Source: an uncultured Clostridia bacterium (lineage in GTDB: Bacteria; Bacillota; Clostridia; Christensenellales; UBA1242). From it: DNA of 18,050 nt. The notes beneath the pieces were generated by a model, which saw nothing but the letters and a program-made list of their open reading frames with translations, was not told the DNA's origin and did no database searches. Below are positions 15,836 to 18,050 of this stretch, piece after piece (positions within the stretch are counted from its first letter, which is position 1; each line of letters opens with the position of its first letter). Both the position numbers and the translations under genes were made by a program. The stretch covers positions 1-18,050 of the forward strand of contig CANQBU010000011.1 in NCBI GenBank assembly GCA_947589615.1. The letters run 5' to 3'.

Positions 15836-16161
15836 AAACTACCTCCCGCGTAACTTTGACTTAATTGTCTCTCAATTATATCGAAGCAGTGAAATTTTCT
15901 TGCCATTCTTAGTGCCCTACATTGATTTGCAATAGTTCTGCGGATACACTTCCTATTAAACTTATCAGACACTATCTCAACATTGAAATAATGGTCATAA
16001 CCGTTCCTATGATCGGACATCCTTATAGACCTTAAACATACCCCATCGGTGATATACAAATATAGCGAACATGACTTTGTGCTTTTGCTAATTTCATAAC
16101 TTAGTTCTGGAAAGTCCCTTAATACTTCCTTCGCTGCTGAATCTAACCATTCAATAGACAT
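15832..16161 (-). CDS. Small unknown protein, first gene of the split-FtsK operon
   Basis: A 109-residue basic protein with a beta-rich centre: SCSLYLYITDG, then SIRMSDH (about 46-52) and HYFNVEI. Its C-terminal third is a basic helix rich in Arg and Cys (KCIRRTIANQCRALRMARKF), which could bind nucleic acid. The S-x-S-x-Y plus RxSDH arrangement is one I associate with uncharacterised phage and plasmid proteins. A very strong GGAGGGAG precedes the ATG, and the gene is coupled to the WYL gene by an ATGA overlap. Confidence 0.75.
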   Translation of the reverse strand: MSIEWLDSAAKEVLRDFPELSYEISKSTKSCSLYLYITDGVCLRSIRMSDHRNGYDHYFNVEIVSDKFNRKCIRRTIANQCRALRMARKFHCFDIIERQLSQSYAGGSL

Positions 16162-16183
16162 CTTCTCCCTCCTTCACACCACT

Positions 16184-16219
16184 ATATTAGCATAACCAAT
16201 GTCCTAAAAAAAGGATTTC
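16184..16219 (-). promoter_or_regulatory. Promoter with TGTCCT operator for the split-FtsK operon
   Basis: On the minus strand, extended -10 TGCTAATAT (16192-16184) with a weak T-rich -35 (16212-16207). The motif TGTCCTAAAAAAAGGATTTC (16200-16219, plus reading) covers the spacer and -35, in the same geometry as the copy at 13295. Predicted initiation near 16177 gives a short leader to the ATG at 16161. Confidence 0.55.
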
Positions 16220-16264
16220 GCCTAGTTGTTAAAATATTTTTTAACAATTTCAAAATCCTTTTTG
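16207..16264 (-). terminator. Nested terminator hairpin of the Bro-N gene
   Basis: Read on the minus strand, AAAAAGGATTT (16264-16254) pairs with AAATCCTTTTT (16217-16207). An inner perfect stem TTGTTAAAA/TTTTAACAA lies at 16226-16234 and 16239-16247, and the right arm runs into T7. The T run is shared with the -35 region of the next promoter, so terminator and promoter overlap. Confidence 0.6.
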
Positions 16265-16265
16265 A

Positions 16266-17093
16266 TTAGTTCTCTTTTTTATCATCTAGAAGCTTTTTGT
16301 CGTTTGCATTTGCTTTTGACAAAACTTTTCTTCCAAGTTCCTTTTCGTATCGCTTTCTTGTATCACCAGCGAACTTGCCTCCTCTTCTTGCAACTTCTTT
16401 ATTCTCTTTAAAAGTCTCAGGCTTTTCTTTTTGAGAAAGTTCTGTTGTTGTAACCTCGGCTAGCATATTAAGGACGAGTTCGATGTTAGTCATGTTATCT
16501 CGCAGGTTTTCCTTTTTAAGACCTTTAAACTTTTTATATTCTTGAACGCTCATTCCCGACCACGCCTTTGTCATTTCGTTTGTAAGTATCGCGTAATCCT
16601 TTTCGTCATTTATTCCTCTTTCTTTCCATTCAGCAGTCAACTCTTTGCGCATTTTAATTGTCATCATTCTTTGTGTTATCCATTCTTCAGAATAACCTTT
16701 TTCCCTGTATGTTGCCACCGCTCTGTCTATTGCTTTTTGAGGATCAGCAATCTCATCCAATCGCTCACTCCCAATTTGTGCAAGCCACATTTTAAAGGGT
16801 TCAGCCTTAGGTGAAGGAATTGATTGAATAAGCCTCAGTAAATCTTTTGTATTAACAACATCTGTCAGCCTATTTTTCCCATCTTTTGCGGCCATTTTCA
16901 AAGCGTTACAATTTGTAACGGTTTCATTTCCTTCATCTTTTAATCTTTTTTTTAGCACCCTCCAATAAACCTGTGGATTATCACTATCAGTTAATGCCGC
17001 AATAACATCCACCACAGAAAAATACCAGTCTTCCTCTTGTTCATTCCATAGTGTCCTAATTTGCTTGTTTTCAAAAACTTTTATATTTGACAT
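16266..17093 (-). CDS. Bro-N domain protein, prophage antirepressor type
   Basis: A 275-residue protein. The N-terminal Bro-N domain (about 1-110) carries the typical opening KVFENKQIRTLWNEQEEDWY, FSVVDVIAALTDS and the NTKDLLRLIQSIPSPKAEPF motif with KMWLAQIG. A helical middle follows (RMMTIKMRKELTAEWKERGI), and a lysine-rich tail starts RRGGKFAGDTRKRYEKELGR. Bro-N proteins are DNA-binding or antirepressor proteins of phages and other mobile elements; targets of this one are unknown. ATG at 17093 with AGAGGA upstream and its own extended -10 promoter. Codon use looks slightly less AT-rich than the restriction block, which may indicate separate acquisition. Confidence 0.85.
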   Translation of the reverse strand: MSNIKVFENKQIRTLWNEQEEDWYFSVVDVIAALTDSDNPQVYWRVLKKRLKDEGNETVTNCNALKMAAKDGKNRLTDVVNTKDLLRLIQSIPSPKAEPFKMWLAQIGSERLDEIADPQKAIDRAVATYREKGYSEEWITQRMMTIKMRKELTAEWKERGINDEKDYAILTNEMTKAWSGMSVQEYKKFKGLKKENLRDNMTNIELVLNMLAEVTTTELSQKEKPETFKENKEVARRGGKFAGDTRKRYEKELGRKVLSKANANDKKLLDDKKEN

Positions 17094-17109
17094 ATTATCC
17101 TCTATTTTT

Positions 17110-17138
17110 AGTATAACATAATTAAAATTTTAAGCCAA
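17110..17138 (-). promoter_or_regulatory. Promoter of the Bro-N gene
   Basis: On the minus strand, TTGGCT (17138-17133) and TATACT (17115-17110) are separated by 17 bp, with TG at the extended -10 position. It lies about 17 bp upstream of the start codon. Confidence 0.65.
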
Positions 17139-17181
17139 ACTTTTAACTACTAATTTTTTAGAAAAAGCCAACTTTGGGATC

Positions 17182-17282
17182 CTGGCGTGTGCTTGTCTTG
17201 ATACAAGTGGCGAGGAATCACCCCAAAACCGCTTTGCGTTTTCGGGGACCCCGAGTTGCCTCGCCAGACAAGCACACGCCAG
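17182..17282. repeat. GC-rich nested inverted repeat next to rep, candidate replication or transfer origin
   Basis: A perfect 17-bp inverted repeat (17182-17198 and 17266-17282, CTGGCGTGTGCTTGTCT and its complement). Inside it, GGCGAGG/CCTCGCC (17209-17215 and 17259-17265) forms a second stem, and CCCC...GGGG (17221-17224 and 17244-17247) with an AAAAC/GTTTT-like pairing caps the structure. Base composition is far more GC-rich than anything else in the window. CCGAGTTG (17251-17258) can instead pair with CAACTCGG (17292-17299), giving alternative folds. Such cruciforms next to an HUH Rep are typical of nick sites or single-strand origins. Confidence 0.8.
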
Positions 17283-17314
17283 AAACAAAATCAACTCGGC
17301 AAACCGACTGCTCA

Positions 17315-17383
17315 AAATGGCGGCTAAATGTAAGGTTGTGGGGTAAACCCTCATCAACACTTACATTCTTTACGCCGCCATTT
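17315..17383. repeat. Second nested hairpin abutting the rep stop codon
   Basis: AAATGGCGGC (17315-17324) pairs with GCCGCCATTT (17374-17383). Within it, AATGTAAG/CTTACATT (17327-17334 and 17360-17367), GTTG/CAAC and GGG/CCC pair in turn around a TAAA loop. It ends one base before the complement of the rep stop codon. There is no T run, so it is not an ordinary terminator. It is probably part of the origin region with the neighbouring repeat. Confidence 0.75.
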
Positions 17384-17384
17384 G

Positions 17385-18050
17385 TTAATTACATTTTCTC
17401 ATTCTTGATATTACTTCGGGACAAACTTTTCCCACAAGTTCGCCCTCGTCTATACAAGTAAAGTCATCAAACAACAATAGTTTTTTATCTTCCTGTCCGA
17501 TTGTAGTAACAATATCCTCGTCCATGATGTCAGATAAAAAATATTGTGGTAAACCTTTCGAATAGACAATCTTTTCGCCTGTCTTTTCGATATATTTGAT
17601 TAAATATGAAATAGCGTTCCCCACCCTATTTTCACATTCGTTTATATCTTCAAAGTCAGATCTTCCAAATCTGTCATTGAAATATGAGCATTGTTTGGTA
17701 ACTTTCATTTTATGAGCCTTAGTGTCATAATCACGGACTTCGACGATTTGTCCCGGCATTGAATTTTCAGGAATATTAAATAATCCATGAAAATGAAGTC
17801 TGTTCGTTTCTGGTGCTCGTTCCCACACTCCCATATATCGCCATTTCTTCCTCTCGCATAGATGCCTAAAACAAGTTTTTAAAGCCTTTTTAAAACTCTG
17901 CTCGGTATGTTTTTTATCATCGTAGGTAAAAGTGCAAAAATAGTTAAAATTTGCTAAATTTGCCTTTCTACACATCCTTATTCTTCTACAAATCAAATTT
18001 CTCTGTTTCCGTTCAAAATTCAATCTTACATAACTTTCGCAATATTCTTT
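17385..18050 (-). CDS. rep: HUH rolling-circle replication initiator (Rep), 5' end beyond the window
   Basis: The open frame continues to the window edge (a TTG at 18023 is not a convincing start), so the N-terminus is missing; the visible part is about 220 residues. It carries the three HUH motifs in order: YFCTFTYDD (motif 1), RLHFHGLF (motif 2, HxH metal ligands) and AISYLIKYIEKTG (motif 3, catalytic Tyr with following Lys). The family nicks one DNA strand at an origin hairpin and stays bound through the Tyr. The nested hairpins directly downstream of the stop are the obvious candidate target. It could serve a plasmid, a mobilisable element or a filamentous-phage-like element; the sequence does not decide which. 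Confidence 0.88.
   Translation of the reverse strand, partial: KEYCESYVRLNFERKQRNLICRRIRMCRKANLANFNYFCTFTYDDKKHTEQSFKKALKTCFRHLCERKKWRYMGVWERAPETNRLHFHGLFNIPENSMPGQIVEVRDYDTKAHKMKVTKQCSYFNDRFGRSDFEDINECENRVGNAISYLIKYIEKTGEKIVYSKGLPQYFLSDIMDEDIVTTIGQEDKKLLLFDDFTCIDEGELVGKVCPEVISRMRKCN

Noticed and set aside
13295..16219. The two 20-bp direct repeats as attachment sites of a mini-element
   Set aside because: Both sit at the same distance from an extended -10 box on the same strand, which fits an operator better, and no integrase lies between them; duplication remains possible.
17130..17461. Open frames on both strands across the hairpin region (76 and 95 residues)
   Set aside because: They exist because the GC-rich inverted repeats lack stop codons. 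Neither has a ribosome binding site, and the plus-strand one runs into the rep gene.
1..18050. CRISPR arrays, tRNA or rRNA genes, insertion-sequence transposase or integrase
   Set aside because: No regularly spaced repeats, cloverleaf-like sequence with CCA context, or transposase/integrase motif was seen on either strand.

Overview
The window looks like accessory, mobile DNA from an AT-rich, low-GC Gram-positive bacterium (Bacillota). The evidence is strong AGGAGG-type ribosome binding sites before almost every gene, Lys/Asn/Ile-rich proteins, the standard code with TGG for Trp, and homologues of genes that travel on Firmicutes plasmids and integrative elements (PcfK, PcfJ, DUF6809, Bro-N, WYL, HUH Rep). 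No housekeeping gene, tRNA or rRNA was seen.

Layout. (1) 1-466 is non-coding, with two C9 tracts, an inverted duplication of the leader of the first gene, and a terminator-like hairpin. (2) 467-6219 is a tight plus-strand operon of ten genes: two small unknowns, an amidoligase of the glutamine-synthetase-like fold with its own zinc ribbon, a class II glutamine amidotransferase, two small conserved unknowns, PcfK-like, PcfJ-like, one small unknown and a DUF6809 protein. A bidirectional terminator follows. (3) 6397-13110 is a defence-type block. A plus-strand HEPN-like gene converges on a four-gene minus-strand operon. That operon encodes a methylase-like accessory subunit, a 1359-residue chain with an apparent GIY-YIG-type nuclease, SF2 helicase, NPPY methylase and target-recognition region, and two small unknowns. 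(4) 13322-16161 is a compact minus-strand operon: a small unknown, a WYL regulator, a charged 67-residue protein, a free-standing FtsK-gamma-like winged helix, and a stripped-down 200-residue FtsK-like motor. (5) 16266-18050 holds a Bro-N antirepressor-like gene, about 200 bp of nested GC-rich hairpins, and the 3' part of an HUH rolling-circle Rep gene that runs off the window.

How it may work together (inference). Rep with the adjacent hairpins is a replication or transfer-origin module. The split FtsK could move DNA or act as a coupling motor. PcfK/PcfJ point to conjugative or mobilisable cargo, and the restriction-like block is defence cargo. A shared motif (TGTCCT-N7-GG) sits with the same geometry over a promoter of the split-FtsK operon and one of the restriction operon, suggesting a common regulator, perhaps the WYL protein. 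The most unusual items are the split, order-reversed FtsK pair, the amidoligase-amidotransferase pair inside a PcfK/PcfJ operon, and the helicase-methylase chain with an N-terminal GIY-YIG-like domain.
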